Source: GCA-2697345 sp045565015 (GTDB taxonomy: Bacteria > Pseudomonadota > Alphaproteobacteria > Rhodobacterales > Rhodobacteraceae). Taken from it: a DNA stretch of 64,000 nt. Positions within the stretch are counted from its first letter, which is position 1, and the number at the start of each line of letters is the position of its first letter. Location: the NCBI GenBank assembly GCA_045565015.1, contig JBJLGD010000003.1, positions 8,462 through 72,461 on the forward strand, written 5' to 3'. A program made the position numbers and the translations under genes. The notes under the pieces were generated by a model. It had not been told where the DNA came from and did not search any database. It saw only the letters and a program-made list of their open reading frames with translations. This document shows positions 43,236 to 51,777 of the stretch, piece by piece.

Positions 43236-44513
43236 TTACTTAGATTTTGAAGATAGCTTATCTCTTAATTTGTAATAATTCATAGCAATGGGTAAAAACC
43301 AAGGATTCCCGTTGTAAAAAGGTAAAGTCCAAAATCTATGACCAGAAAAAACTGTTTCAGCGTCCTTACCTAGAATCATTCCTGCTGCCTTCTGACCCAA
43401 CCAACGAGCCCAAACTGTTCCAGAGCCACAAAACCCTGCTGGGTAAATCACACCATCATTAACAGCTATTTTAGGCAACTGATCAAAGGGAAATGCGACG
43501 TTTCCAAACCAGTGGTGTGTTATGGCAGTATCTTTTAGTTGGGGCAAAATCCCTACTAAACCAGTCCTGAGTCGTTCTCGCGCTTTTTCTGGATTCGTCC
43601 CCAACCGTCTTCCTCCAAGAAGTATTCTTTTCCCATCCGGCGAAGGGCGATAATAATGACCTAACTCCAAAGCTTCACCAAACATTGACTTTCTTGGCAT
43701 TAAATGACTAACGAAATTCTCACCTAACTCTTCTGTTGCTATAATTTCTGAGATTACGGGTATCAAACGTCTTCTAAGCCAAGGAAATTCCTTACCTGTA
43801 TACGCGTTGGTAGCCACAATAACATGCTCAGCAGTCACTGATCCACGATGAGTAGGTATAGTAAAAGTCTGTCCAACTCGTTTAATACTCTGGCTAGCCG
43901 TATGAGAAAAAATTTTAACATTATCCCGGAGAGCAATTCTTATCATTTCATGTAATAATTTACTCGGGTGAATACCACCAATATCTGGACGAAAAACCCC
44001 TGCCTTGTATTTAGGACTATCAATATAATCTTTTACACCCTTTGAATCGCTTACCAGGGTTTCTATTCCAAAATCTTTATAAAATTGATCCGCTTCTCTC
44101 TTGAGCTGATCTACTGAACCATCACTAGGATTACCTAGAAACCGTCCTACCATATCAAAATCACAGTCCAGTTTTTCATGCTCGATAAAGTCGTATAAAT
44201 CCTGACGAGCAGTAATTGCTTCTTTTTGAAAGTTTTTGGCCTTTTCTATACCGAAACGTCTAATAAGATCAGTATTTGATGGCCTTATGTTACCACTAGT
44301 TATTCCTCCATTTCTAGTAGCTGCTCCTTCACCTAAATTATTTTTTTCTAAAATCACAACATTATAACCGGCTCGAGCCAGAGGAATGGCAGCACCGAGC
44401 CCAGTAAAGCCACAACCAACAATGACAATATCCGCTTTAGTTTCCCAAGGAATGTCTGGAGAATTTGTTGGTGATTTAGCATCCCACCAATACGGCTTTT
44501 CGTTGATTATCAT
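43236..44513 (-). CDS. FAD-dependent amine/D-amino-acid oxidoreductase (DAO family)
   Basis: 425-residue DAO-fold flavoprotein of the PuuB/gamma-glutamylputrescine-oxidase-like group, starting with the typical KPYWWDAKSP. FAD-binding elements are IVIVGCGFTGLGAAIPLARAG, the GAATRNGGITSGNIRPS segment, VIVATNAYTGKEFPWLRRR and the C-terminal YPAGFCGSGTVWARWLG. It oxidises an amine or amino acid to the imino compound. It sits between dgcA/dgcN and the Liv-type importer; oxidation of an imported amine or D-amino acid is plausible but not shown. The gap to livF is 53 bp, so it may be the last gene of that long minus-strand run. Confidence 0.87.
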   Translation of the reverse strand: MIINEKPYWWDAKSPTNSPDIPWETKADIVIVGCGFTGLGAAIPLARAGYNVVILEKNNLGEGAATRNGGITSGNIRPSNTDLIRRFGIEKAKNFQKEAITARQDLYDFIEHEKLDCDFDMVGRFLGNPSDGSVDQLKREADQFYKDFGIETLVSDSKGVKDYIDSPKYKAGVFRPDIGGIHPSKLLHEMIRIALRDNVKIFSHTASQSIKRVGQTFTIPTHRGSVTAEHVIVATNAYTGKEFPWLRRRLIPVISEIIATEELGENFVSHLMPRKSMFGEALELGHYYRPSPDGKRILLGGRRLGTNPEKARERLRTGLVGILPQLKDTAITHHWFGNVAFPFDQLPKIAVNDGVIYPAGFCGSGTVWARWLGQKAAGMILGKDAETVFSGHRFWTLPFYNGNPWFLPIAMNYYKLRDKLSSKSK

Positions 44514-44566
44514 GACAGTTTCCTACTATAACCCCTTGATTCAATCAATAATATTGTGATCGAAGA

Positions 44567-45292
44567 CTATACCCAGAATGCTTTTTCTAAATCCTTGAAA
44601 TCATCAGCTGGCCCCTCAAATTTATTTCTTCCTAACTCTAATACATAGACATAATCTGATATCTTAAGTGCGTGTCTGATTTCCTGATCAACTATAAGAA
44701 TAGTTAAATTATCTCTATCTCTAAGGTCTGTCAGCATTGCATAAACTTCTTCAGCCAACATTTTTGATAATCCAGCAGTAGGCTCATCAATTAGCATCAT
44801 TTTTGGATCAGCCATCAACGTTCTACCTATTTCTACCATCCGTTGCTGACCACCAGATAATTCCCCTGTTATCTGCTTCCTTTTCTCTTTTAAAACCGGA
44901 AATCTTTCATAATTTAATTCAATTTTTTCTCTGACCTGTTTTTTATCTCTTTTAAATGTCCACCCACCCAACTCTAAATTTGCTTCAACTGTCATGTCCT
45001 TAAACACCCCAGGCTGTTGAGGAATATACGCTAATCCTTTAAGAATTTTCTTATATGTGGGGATATTAATAATACTTTCACCCTCTAATAGAACTTCACC
45101 AGCGTTAGGGGCTAGAAATCCAAAAATTGCTTTTAAAGCGGTAGACTTACCTACCCCATTAGCTCCAAGGATAGCCGTTATCTTATTTTTTCGCGCTTTT
45201 ATATTTAGGTTTTGTAGTATGTTAAGGTCCTTATAATAGCCAACATCAAGAGCCTTGGTTTCAAGCGTTACTGGTATATCTTTATCTTTCAT
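44567..45292 (-). CDS. livF: Branched-chain-type ABC transporter ATP-binding protein (LivF-like)
   Basis: 241-residue ATPase. Walker A is AILGANGVGKSTALKAIFGF, the signature ITGELSGGQQRMVEIGRTL, and Walker B MLIDEPTAGLSKMLAEE, with the H-loop replaced by IVDQEIRHAL (Gln-Glu, normal for LivF). It is the fifth gene of the livKHMGF-type operon on the minus strand, 18 bp after livG. The transporter class imports hydrophobic amino acids, amides or urea; the substrate cannot be read from the ATPase. Confidence 0.92.
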   Translation of the reverse strand: MKDKDIPVTLETKALDVGYYKDLNILQNLNIKARKNKITAILGANGVGKSTALKAIFGFLAPNAGEVLLEGESIINIPTYKKILKGLAYIPQQPGVFKDMTVEANLELGGWTFKRDKKQVREKIELNYERFPVLKEKRKQITGELSGGQQRMVEIGRTLMADPKMMLIDEPTAGLSKMLAEEVYAMLTDLRDRDNLTILIVDQEIRHALKISDYVYVLELGRNKFEGPADDFKDLEKAFWV

Positions 45293-45310
45293 TTTTGTCT
45301 GGTTCCTTTT

Positions 45311-46054
45311 TCAGGATGAACGATCTTCGTCTTCCTCATCCACGCCTAAATATGCTTCAATAACAGTTGGATCATTCCTGACATCTTCTGGAGTCCCATC
45401 AGCGATTAAATCACCATAGTTTAAGACAAGTAACCGTTTGCAAAGAGAGAAAATAGAGTCCATTTGATGACTGATTAAAATTATCGCAGTTCCATCATTA
45501 TTTACGCGTTCAATATATTTATATATAATTTCCATCAACTTTGGATGAACACCTGCAAACGGCTCGTCCAAGATTATCACATCTGGGTTTAGCATCAAAA
45601 GCCTGCCCAACTCTAATAGTTTTTGCTGTCCACCAGATAGGGATTGTGCAAACTCATTTCGTAAATGATCTACTGTTAGAAATTCTAACACTTCCATAGC
45701 TTTATCATTAATTTCTGGTCTACTTAACCCTTGATCGAGAGCTAATGCCGGAACCAATAGATTTTCTAGAACTGTCATCCTACGAAATGAACGCGTAACT
45801 TGAAAAGTTCTCCCTAAACCATGACGGGCTACTTCAAATGGTTGTAATTGGTCAATGCGAGTTCCACCAAGATATACTGTACCACTATTTGGTTTAATTG
45901 CACCGTCCAAAACATTTGTTAACGTAGTTTTACCAGCTCCATTTGGACCAATCAGTCCTATTAACTCAGGTCCATTTATTTCGAAAGAAACACCCTTAAG
46001 AACATGCAATCCACCAAAATTTTTATTCAAATTGTTTACAACTAGATTGATCAT
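45311..46054 (-). CDS. livG: Branched-chain-type ABC transporter ATP-binding protein (LivG-like)
   Basis: 247-residue ATPase. Walker A is LIGPNGAGKTTLTNVLDGAI, the signature FAQSLSGGQQKLLELGRLL, Walker B VIILDEPFAGVHPKLME and the switch His in ILISHQMDSIFS. The C-terminal IADGTPEDVRNDPTVIEAYL is the usual LivG end. Its ATG overlaps the livM stop as TAATG. Pairs with LivF as the cytosolic ATPase heterodimer of the importer. Confidence 0.92.
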   Translation of the reverse strand: MINLVVNNLNKNFGGLHVLKGVSFEINGPELIGLIGPNGAGKTTLTNVLDGAIKPNSGTVYLGGTRIDQLQPFEVARHGLGRTFQVTRSFRRMTVLENLLVPALALDQGLSRPEINDKAMEVLEFLTVDHLRNEFAQSLSGGQQKLLELGRLLMLNPDVIILDEPFAGVHPKLMEIIYKYIERVNNDGTAIILISHQMDSIFSLCKRLLVLNYGDLIADGTPEDVRNDPTVIEAYLGVDEEDEDRSS

Positions 46055-47271
46055 TACCTAGAACCTTCGGTAGAGTTTGATATATTACGTTTTGCCACAG
46101 TTTCTTGCGCAACGTGGCCACGTGCAAAATAGGTAATAATCGGCGCTATTATACCATTTCTAGAAAGCCTAAGAGTAATCATTAGTAAGGCTCCAAATAC
46201 AACTAATCGCCAAATAGTCATATCGACTTCAATACCAATTAACGGAATATCAAAACTACTGCGGAGCATTTCTAAAGTGAACTCAATTATTATAGCTCCA
46301 ATTGCTGCTGCAAAAATATTTTCGATTCCCGCAATAACAGCCATCGAGACGACCAAGCTCATTTGTAAAATCATTAAATTATTTGGTGATATAATCCCTA
46401 TGTAGTGAGCAAAAAAAGCACCAGCTGCTGCCGCCATCATGGAAGTTATAACAAATAGCATAATTTTGTATCTTGTTGTATTTACACCAAGCGCTGCTGC
46501 AGCATCCTGGTCTTCTCGAAGCGCTCGAATAAAAAGCCCAAACTTAGATTGGGCAAGCCAATATAAAATTCCAAGACATATCAATAGAAGGAAAAACATA
46601 ACAAAATATGGCGGTATCTTATCTGTCTTATCATAATGTTTACCAAATAAATTTATACCATTCTCAAAAAGCATTGGAAGCTCTAGTCCAGCTTGACCGC
46701 GTGTAATATGTAATTCAGAACTAATTACAGCCCTTAGGATTTCAGTAAAACCGAGTGTAAAAAGAGCTAAATATGCCGCGCGAAGTGGCAACACTAATAA
46801 GCCAATAAGCAAACCAAACAACCCACCCATAGCTATACCAAGAATTATACCTAGCCAAACAGGCATTGGCGTCACTTTTACACTTCCATCCCAAATCGTA
46901 AGTGCTTCTCTTAAACAATCCTGAACCAGAGTAGATGATGTTATCCCAATAGGGTTAACAAAAACTAAATACTGACCTCCGATAGCAAACTCTGTACATA
47001 TGTTAGTAGCCTCTGGAGACAAGTAGATATAGTGACAGAAAAGTGCTGTAGTATAAGCGCCAATACCAGTAAAACCCATATGACCAAATGAAAATTGTCC
47101 TCCATAACCGGAAAGCATCGACCAGCTGGATGTAAGAATTGCATAATAAAACCCTGCGATAATGATATGCATTACATAAGGATAGTTGGAGCCGGTATAA
47201 ACAAATGGGAAAATAGCAAAAAACAAAATAATCACTATTCCCATAATTAGAGGTGTCTGTTGTTTTGTCAT
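46054..47271 (-). CDS. livM: Branched-chain-type ABC transporter permease (LivM-like)
   Basis: 405-residue inner-membrane permease with about ten hydrophobic segments. Family motifs are WSMLSGYGGQFSFGHMGFTG near the N-terminus, LPLRAAYLALFTLGFTEILR, and the EAA-like loop ALREDQDAAAALGVNTTRYK that contacts the ATPases. It overlaps livH by 4 nt (ATGA) and livG by one base. A stretch of about 45 residues between helices (CTEFAIGGQYLVFVNP... to WDGSVKVTP) is longer than in E. coli LivM. Confidence 0.92.
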   Translation of the reverse strand: MTKQQTPLIMGIVIILFFAIFPFVYTGSNYPYVMHIIIAGFYYAILTSSWSMLSGYGGQFSFGHMGFTGIGAYTTALFCHYIYLSPEATNICTEFAIGGQYLVFVNPIGITSSTLVQDCLREALTIWDGSVKVTPMPVWLGIILGIAMGGLFGLLIGLLVLPLRAAYLALFTLGFTEILRAVISSELHITRGQAGLELPMLFENGINLFGKHYDKTDKIPPYFVMFFLLLICLGILYWLAQSKFGLFIRALREDQDAAAALGVNTTRYKIMLFVITSMMAAAAGAFFAHYIGIISPNNLMILQMSLVVSMAVIAGIENIFAAAIGAIIIEFTLEMLRSSFDIPLIGIEVDMTIWRLVVFGALLMITLRLSRNGIIAPIITYFARGHVAQETVAKRNISNSTEGSR

Positions 47272-48539
47272 CCGAACTTCCCGTGCGCGCCGCCTGAAAA
47301 CCGTCGACCAAAGAGACCTGTAGGTCTAAGCAGTAATGTTAAAAGTAAAACAATTCCCCCATAAGCTGGGATATATGAAGCTGCTCTTTGAGGATTCGGA
47401 ACACAACCAGTACCAGCAGATTCTACTAACCCCACAATGATACCACCCACAAATGCTCCAGGAAGAGATCCTAAACCTCCTAATACCACTATGACAAAGG
47501 ATCGCATCGCTGGTATCGCTCCGACTTGCGGCAACCAAGAAAATGCTTGAACTAGCAAAGCACCAGCAAGTGCTGCTAGCATTCCACCTAAAGCGAACGC
47601 TAACATATTCATTCTATTTGGGTTTATTCCAGCAATTGCTGCGGCGTCTCGATCTAGACTTACTGCCCTAAGCGCTTTGCCAGTCCAGGTCCGGTTAAGA
47701 AAGTATATCATCATTAGTAAAACCATCACACACACTACTGCAGCTGTGAAACGTGGGTTTGAAATGGAAATAGTATCAAATAACTCCATATTCCCTCTGC
47801 TGGTTTTTAATAACCACGGATCCTCTTTAGAAGGCCACCTAATTCTAGGAAAATCAAAATATCTTTTGGCCTTAACGGGGTTAGATCCGACAGTAGCAGC
47901 AATAAAATATTGAAGTGTAAACGCTAATCCAAAAGTCACAAGAATTCCATACTCAACTGGTCTCTCTATTCTCCCGTCGTACATCGGAGTCAAAAATACT
48001 CTTTCAAAGATAGCCCCTAAAGCGAAGGTAGATATGCACGCGAAACCGATACCTACTAAGGGGTTAATTCCAGGAAACCACACTACAGTTACGTAGTAAG
48101 CTGCCATCCCACCTATCATGTAAAAGTCGCCATGAGCAAAGCTTACAACACCTAGTATGGAGTAAATTAGAGTTAGGCCTAGAGCCATAAATCCGTAAAG
48201 GATACCCAGTATTATGCCGTTTGAAATCTGAGAAGCAACAAAAGAGCCATTTGAAACGCAATGATTAGTTGGGTCTGCAAAAGCGAATGAAATGGCTAAT
48301 AAAATAAATGCGGCTATCGGTGGAGCTATCATCAAGCCTTTACTAGCTTGAGGTGTTTTAATCCAAAAGGCAATTAGGCCGAAAGGTCCTGTAGCCGCCC
48401 CAATCATAGCTCCCAGATAACCAGCATTCGAAGTATCAAGATCCTTACGAAGATAAGCTTTTCTGCTCCCTATCGCACCAACAATACCCCAAAAAATCAT
48501 CCAGAGAACCACACTCCAAAAAATTATTGGAAATTCCAC
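47268..48539 (-). CDS. livH: Branched-chain-type ABC transporter permease (LivH-like) with N-terminal extension
   Basis: 423-residue permease. The LivH core starts near residue 108 (GIILGILYGFMALGLTLIYS, then VVSFAHGDFYMIGG) and includes the ATPase-contact loop VSLDRDAAAIAGINPNRMN and SFVIVVLGGLGSLPGAFVGG. Ahead of it are about 105 residues with three hydrophobic segments that ordinary LivH (about 300 residues) lacks. The gap to livK is 102 bp and contains a hairpin. Overlaps livM by 4 nt. Confidence 0.9.
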   Translation of the reverse strand: MEFPIIFWSVVLWMIFWGIVGAIGSRKAYLRKDLDTSNAGYLGAMIGAATGPFGLIAFWIKTPQASKGLMIAPPIAAFILLAISFAFADPTNHCVSNGSFVASQISNGIILGILYGFMALGLTLIYSILGVVSFAHGDFYMIGGMAAYYVTVVWFPGINPLVGIGFACISTFALGAIFERVFLTPMYDGRIERPVEYGILVTFGLAFTLQYFIAATVGSNPVKAKRYFDFPRIRWPSKEDPWLLKTSRGNMELFDTISISNPRFTAAVVCVMVLLMMIYFLNRTWTGKALRAVSLDRDAAAIAGINPNRMNMLAFALGGMLAALAGALLVQAFSWLPQVGAIPAMRSFVIVVLGGLGSLPGAFVGGIIVGLVESAGTGCVPNPQRAASYIPAYGGIVLLLTLLLRPTGLFGRRFSGGAHGKFG

Positions 48540-48582
48540 TTCATTACCCCATTAATCATTTTATTTTTTGTATTAGAATAAA

Positions 48583-48612
48583 TGGCGGCAATAAAATTCT
48601 TTATTACCGCCA
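48583..48612 (-). terminator. Strong hairpin between livK and livH
   Basis: On the minus-strand RNA, 48612-48600 pairs with 48595-48583: 13 bp with one G-U pair and a 4-nt loop; the lower part is TGGCGG/CCGCCA. It lies 30 bp after the livK stop and 44 bp before the livH start. The T-run after it is poor (TTTATTC), so partial termination or protection of the livK mRNA 3' end is likelier than a full stop. Binding-protein genes are often over-expressed this way. Confidence 0.6.
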
Positions 48613-48641
48613 CTATATATTTCTTTTTAACCTACTAGTTA

Positions 48642-49883
48642 TTAATCAACGTAGATTGCGTCACCTGTTTTGTAAGCGTCCGGCCAAACAATTGCTGAAT
48701 TCACAGAATCTTCACCTTCGTTTTGATACTGTACCATTGTCATAGCAGGATCTGGCCATTGGTGCCACCACTCATCTCCTTTACCATCAGCACTTGGATC
48801 TTTTCCAGTACCATAAGGAAAATAGATACGACCGAGTGTGCCTTCATGAGAGATACCTTCAAGTGCTGCAACTATCGCATTACCGTCAGTTGACCCAGCT
48901 TCATTCATTGCCTGAACAAGAATAGCTATAGAATCATAAGCCTCTAGAGCGTAGCTTTCGATAGCTCCTTTTCCAGTTAGGGCCTTGTATTTCTCATTCA
49001 GATCAAGAGCTTTTTGGTTCCAAAGGTTAGTTGGAGTACCAATTCGTTGTACGAACGCATATTGCCCATCGGGAACATTTTCCCACCAAGCCTTACTCTC
49101 AAGAGCAACTTGACCGGCCTGAAACGGTACATCCATAGGGCCAATTCCTGCATCAGCTGCTTGTTGAGCAAAATTATACCCTGCTTCACCAGTAGCTAGA
49201 ACAATTACGTAACCAGGATCGAAAGCCTTAATTCTTTCAACGATACCTGAGTAGTCTTGCGTTCCAATGTCTACACCAAAGGTTGCAGCCTCTATACCGT
49301 TCGCTACAAGACCTTTAGTAGTTTCCTCAGCTGCTGGAATACCATAGTCCGTATTCTCTGTGAGTATAGCTACTTTTTTAAGGCCAGGTGTTAATATCGC
49401 AAACTTCCAAATTGTTGCTGAAGCCCATGAGCTCAAAGGTGCGATTCTAAAAATAAATTTCTGTTTATCACCCGTGATTGTATCATTCCAGGTTTCTGCG
49501 AAAACAACTGGTATGCCAGCATCATTTGCAACGTCTTTAGATGCAACCCCTACTGAACTATGGTAACCTCCCCCAACGGCGACAACACCATCTTGAGTGA
49601 TTAACCTATTCATCATGGCCGACGCCTTTTCAGGTAATCCTTCTGTATCTGCAATGACTACTTCAATGTCACAACCTAAAGCACCGCCCGCTGCATTTAA
49701 ATCAGCTTCAGCAATTTTCATTGCATCACGCATAGCTTCACCTCCTCCAACAGCTCCAGGAGCTGAAAGTGGTGCCAAACCGCCGATCTTAATTGGGCAA
49801 TTTGCTGCAAATGTTACAGACGCTACCAATGATGCCGCAATAGCAGTTGCGACTCCAAAAATTGATAATTTTGTCTTATTCAT
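48642..49883 (-). CDS. livK: ABC transporter periplasmic substrate-binding protein (LivK/type I fold)
   Basis: 413-residue periplasmic binding protein. A signal peptide (MNKTKLSIFGVATAIAASLV...TFA/ANCPIKIGG) precedes the mature start. The type I PBP core follows: LAPLSAPGAVGGGEAMRDAM, ADTEGLPEKASAMMNRLI and AILTENTDYGIPAAEETTKG. GGAGG lies 7 nt before ATG 49883; the longer frame to 49925 is not used. First gene of the importer operon. The ligand is unknown: the binding segment GGYHSSVGVA differs from the classical Leu/Ile/Val site, as far as I can judge. Confidence 0.92.
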   Translation of the reverse strand: MNKTKLSIFGVATAIAASLVASVTFAANCPIKIGGLAPLSAPGAVGGGEAMRDAMKIAEADLNAAGGALGCDIEVVIADTEGLPEKASAMMNRLITQDGVVAVGGGYHSSVGVASKDVANDAGIPVVFAETWNDTITGDKQKFIFRIAPLSSWASATIWKFAILTPGLKKVAILTENTDYGIPAAEETTKGLVANGIEAATFGVDIGTQDYSGIVERIKAFDPGYVIVLATGEAGYNFAQQAADAGIGPMDVPFQAGQVALESKAWWENVPDGQYAFVQRIGTPTNLWNQKALDLNEKYKALTGKGAIESYALEAYDSIAILVQAMNEAGSTDGNAIVAALEGISHEGTLGRIYFPYGTGKDPSADGKGDEWWHQWPDPAMTMVQYQNEGEDSVNSAIVWPDAYKTGDAIYVD

Positions 49884-50052
49884 ATCTAAACCTCCATATA
49901 GCGAACCGTATGATTCGATACACAAACTTTAACATGAAAAAAATAAATAACTAACATTATGGTATAAAAAAACTTTATTTATTAAATAAAATTACTTTAT
50001 ATATAATATTATTCCAATTAGGCTAAAATAATATCTCATATTATGATACTTA

Positions 50053-51426
50053 TTATATTAATTTTTGTAATCGTAATTCTTTTTCAAACTGTAAAATTGT
50101 CAAGCGAAGTAGTTCTACAAGCTCGTCCGCTTCACTTTTAGAGATTGTCAGAGCAGGGGAAATCATTACCCACTCACCAAACTCTCCGTTAGCAGTTTTC
50201 CTTGTGTAGAGCAGCAACCCATTATTAATCCCTATTTCAACAAGTCTGTAAACAGCGCGACACTCAATTGGCAACATTCTTTTTGTCTCTTTATCTGCAA
50301 CTAATTCTGCTGCTAACAACAAGCCCTTGCCCCGAATATCTCCTATAACGTAAGTTTCATTAGCCAATTCTTTCAATCTCACCATAAGGTAATGCCCCAT
50401 TTCAGAAGCATTTACCATAAGATCATTATCAATCATTTCATCTATTACAGCCTCTCCAATCGCACAAGAAAGTGGGTTTGCAGCATAAGTGTGTCCATGC
50501 TGAAAACCACCAGCGTCAACCACAGCACTTACAATCTCATTTGGAGCCATCACAGCTCCAATTGGAGTGTAACCGGCAGCCACACCTTTAGCTAAAGTTA
50601 CCAAGTCCGGTCGCGCATTTGGCCAATGGTCTGCTGACAAAAATTTTCCAGTTCGACCTGCTCCAGCCATCACATCGTCATAGATTAACAAAATACCATA
50701 CTGCGTACAGATTTCTCTTATAGTCTCATAATAATGGTCCGGAGCGACTAGCCCACCAGAGGATAAACCCCCTACAGTTTCGATAATAAAAGCAAGGACA
50801 TTTTCTGCTCCCTCCGCCAAGATAACTTCTTCTAGCTTTTTCGCACACTCTCTAGCATAACTGTTTATGTCATGGTTTTCCGGTAATCGGTAAGAAAATG
50901 GGGTAGGAACTTTTGGCATAACCTTCGCTAATGAACCAAACATCTTCTCAGCAACTGGATCCCCTGAAACCAAAAATGCTCCAAGGGTTGAACCATGATA
51001 ACTGGGGTTTCTACCCAAAACCTTTGTCCTCTTATTTTCACCCTTTGCAATAGCGTATTGTCGAGCAAGTTTTACTGCTGACTCCGTTGCTTCAGAACCA
51101 CCCGAAACTATAAACGCCTGATCAAAACCTGGTCCCGACAAATTAACTAACTTTTGTGCTAATCGTTTATTAGGAGAATTTTCAAAAACAGCTACACTAG
51201 CAAAGCACACCATCTGAGCTTGTTTCGCCATAGCTTCGAGTACATTTTTGTTACCGTGCCCTAGATTAGTTGTTACTGGACCAGAAGACCCATCCAAGTA
51301 TTTCTTACCATTTGTATCCCACATGTATATGCCTTGAGCTCTATCGATTATTGGTAGCGAATTCGTATCTCCACTGTTAAAAACCTGTATGGGTCCTCCA
51401 GGCTTTATCAAACTTCCGCTTTTCAT
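50053..51426 (-). CDS. Class III aminotransferase (omega-amino-acid:pyruvate type)
   Basis: 457-residue PLP enzyme. Motifs are YLDGSSGPVTTNLGHGNKNV, VSGGSEATESAVKLARQYA, PSYHGSTLGAFLVSGD, ILLIYDDVMAGAGRTGKF and the PLP lysine in LVTLAKGVAAGYTPIGAV. The family transfers amino groups from omega-amino acids, diamines or taurine-like donors to pyruvate or 2-oxoglutarate. It lies upstream of and collinear with the importer, and back to back with the glycine-riboswitch/gcv operon. A role in feeding imported amines into central metabolism is inferred. The 169-bp gap to livK is AT-rich, no clear signal. Confidence 0.88.
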   Translation of the reverse strand: MKSGSLIKPGGPIQVFNSGDTNSLPIIDRAQGIYMWDTNGKKYLDGSSGPVTTNLGHGNKNVLEAMAKQAQMVCFASVAVFENSPNKRLAQKLVNLSGPGFDQAFIVSGGSEATESAVKLARQYAIAKGENKRTKVLGRNPSYHGSTLGAFLVSGDPVAEKMFGSLAKVMPKVPTPFSYRLPENHDINSYARECAKKLEEVILAEGAENVLAFIIETVGGLSSGGLVAPDHYYETIREICTQYGILLIYDDVMAGAGRTGKFLSADHWPNARPDLVTLAKGVAAGYTPIGAVMAPNEIVSAVVDAGGFQHGHTYAANPLSCAIGEAVIDEMIDNDLMVNASEMGHYLMVRLKELANETYVIGDIRGKGLLLAAELVADKETKRMLPIECRAVYRLVEIGINNGLLLYTRKTANGEFGEWVMISPALTISKSEADELVELLRLTILQFEKELRLQKLI

Positions 51427-51519
51427 TTTTTTATACCTTTATGATATTATAATTCTTTTAATAACTAGTTAGATTAGCACGCTAATCTTAGTCAAAAGTT
51501 CTAGGGTGTAAACTAGGGC

Positions 51520-51548
51520 TTGATGAACGGGTACAATTATTTTAATAA
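51520..51548 (+). promoter_or_regulatory. Probable promoter of the gcv operon
   Basis: TTGATG (51520-51525) and TAATAA (51543-51548) with a 17-nt spacer fit a sigma-70 promoter. Transcription would then begin around 51555, just before the first base of the riboswitch stem at 51559. That placement supports the prediction. Confidence 0.5.
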
Positions 51549-51556
51549 TAGTGGCG

Positions 51557-51712
51557 ATATGCAGGGAGAACCTGGATTACCAGTGCCGAAGGAGCAACCG
51601 CCCCGGAAACTCTCAGGCAAATGGACCTGCATGTAAACATAAAATCTGGAGAGAAATGCTTTACAGCATTCACCGAAGGGATAACGATCTCAGGTAAAAG
51701 GACAGAGGGGCA
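51557..51712 (+). promoter_or_regulatory. Tandem glycine riboswitch upstream of gcvT
   Basis: Two glycine aptamers in series. The first is closed by ATGCAGG (51559-51565) pairing with CCTGCAT (51626-51632) and has GCCGAAGGAGCAACCGCCCC and CTCTCAGGCAAATGGAC. The second, about 51641-51712, has CACCGAAGGGATAACGATC and TCTCAGGTAAAAGGAC, with TCTG (51645) pairing CAGA (51703). These are the conserved cores of the gcvT motif. In this class glycine binding usually turns on glycine-cleavage genes when glycine is in excess. Confidence 0.95.
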
Positions 51713-51753
51713 TCACTATCGAGTAACTTTTCTCGAGAATAAAGATGCTTTTT
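51710..51753 (+). terminator. Terminator-type expression platform of the glycine riboswitch
   Basis: GCATC (51710-51714) pairs with GATGC (51744-51748), and TCGAG (51719-51723) with CTCGA (51732-51736), forming a two-part stem followed by TTTTT (51749-51753). It begins 3 nt after the second aptamer's closing strand. This suggests control by premature termination, released when glycine is bound. gcvT starts 24 nt downstream. Confidence 0.65.
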
Positions 51754-51777
51754 ATGGTTAGGTATGTAGGGGATTTT

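Noticed and set aside
49597..49932. Open frame opposite the livK signal region
   Set aside because: Shadow of the binding-protein gene; low-complexity Ala/Pro/Ser content and no start signal.
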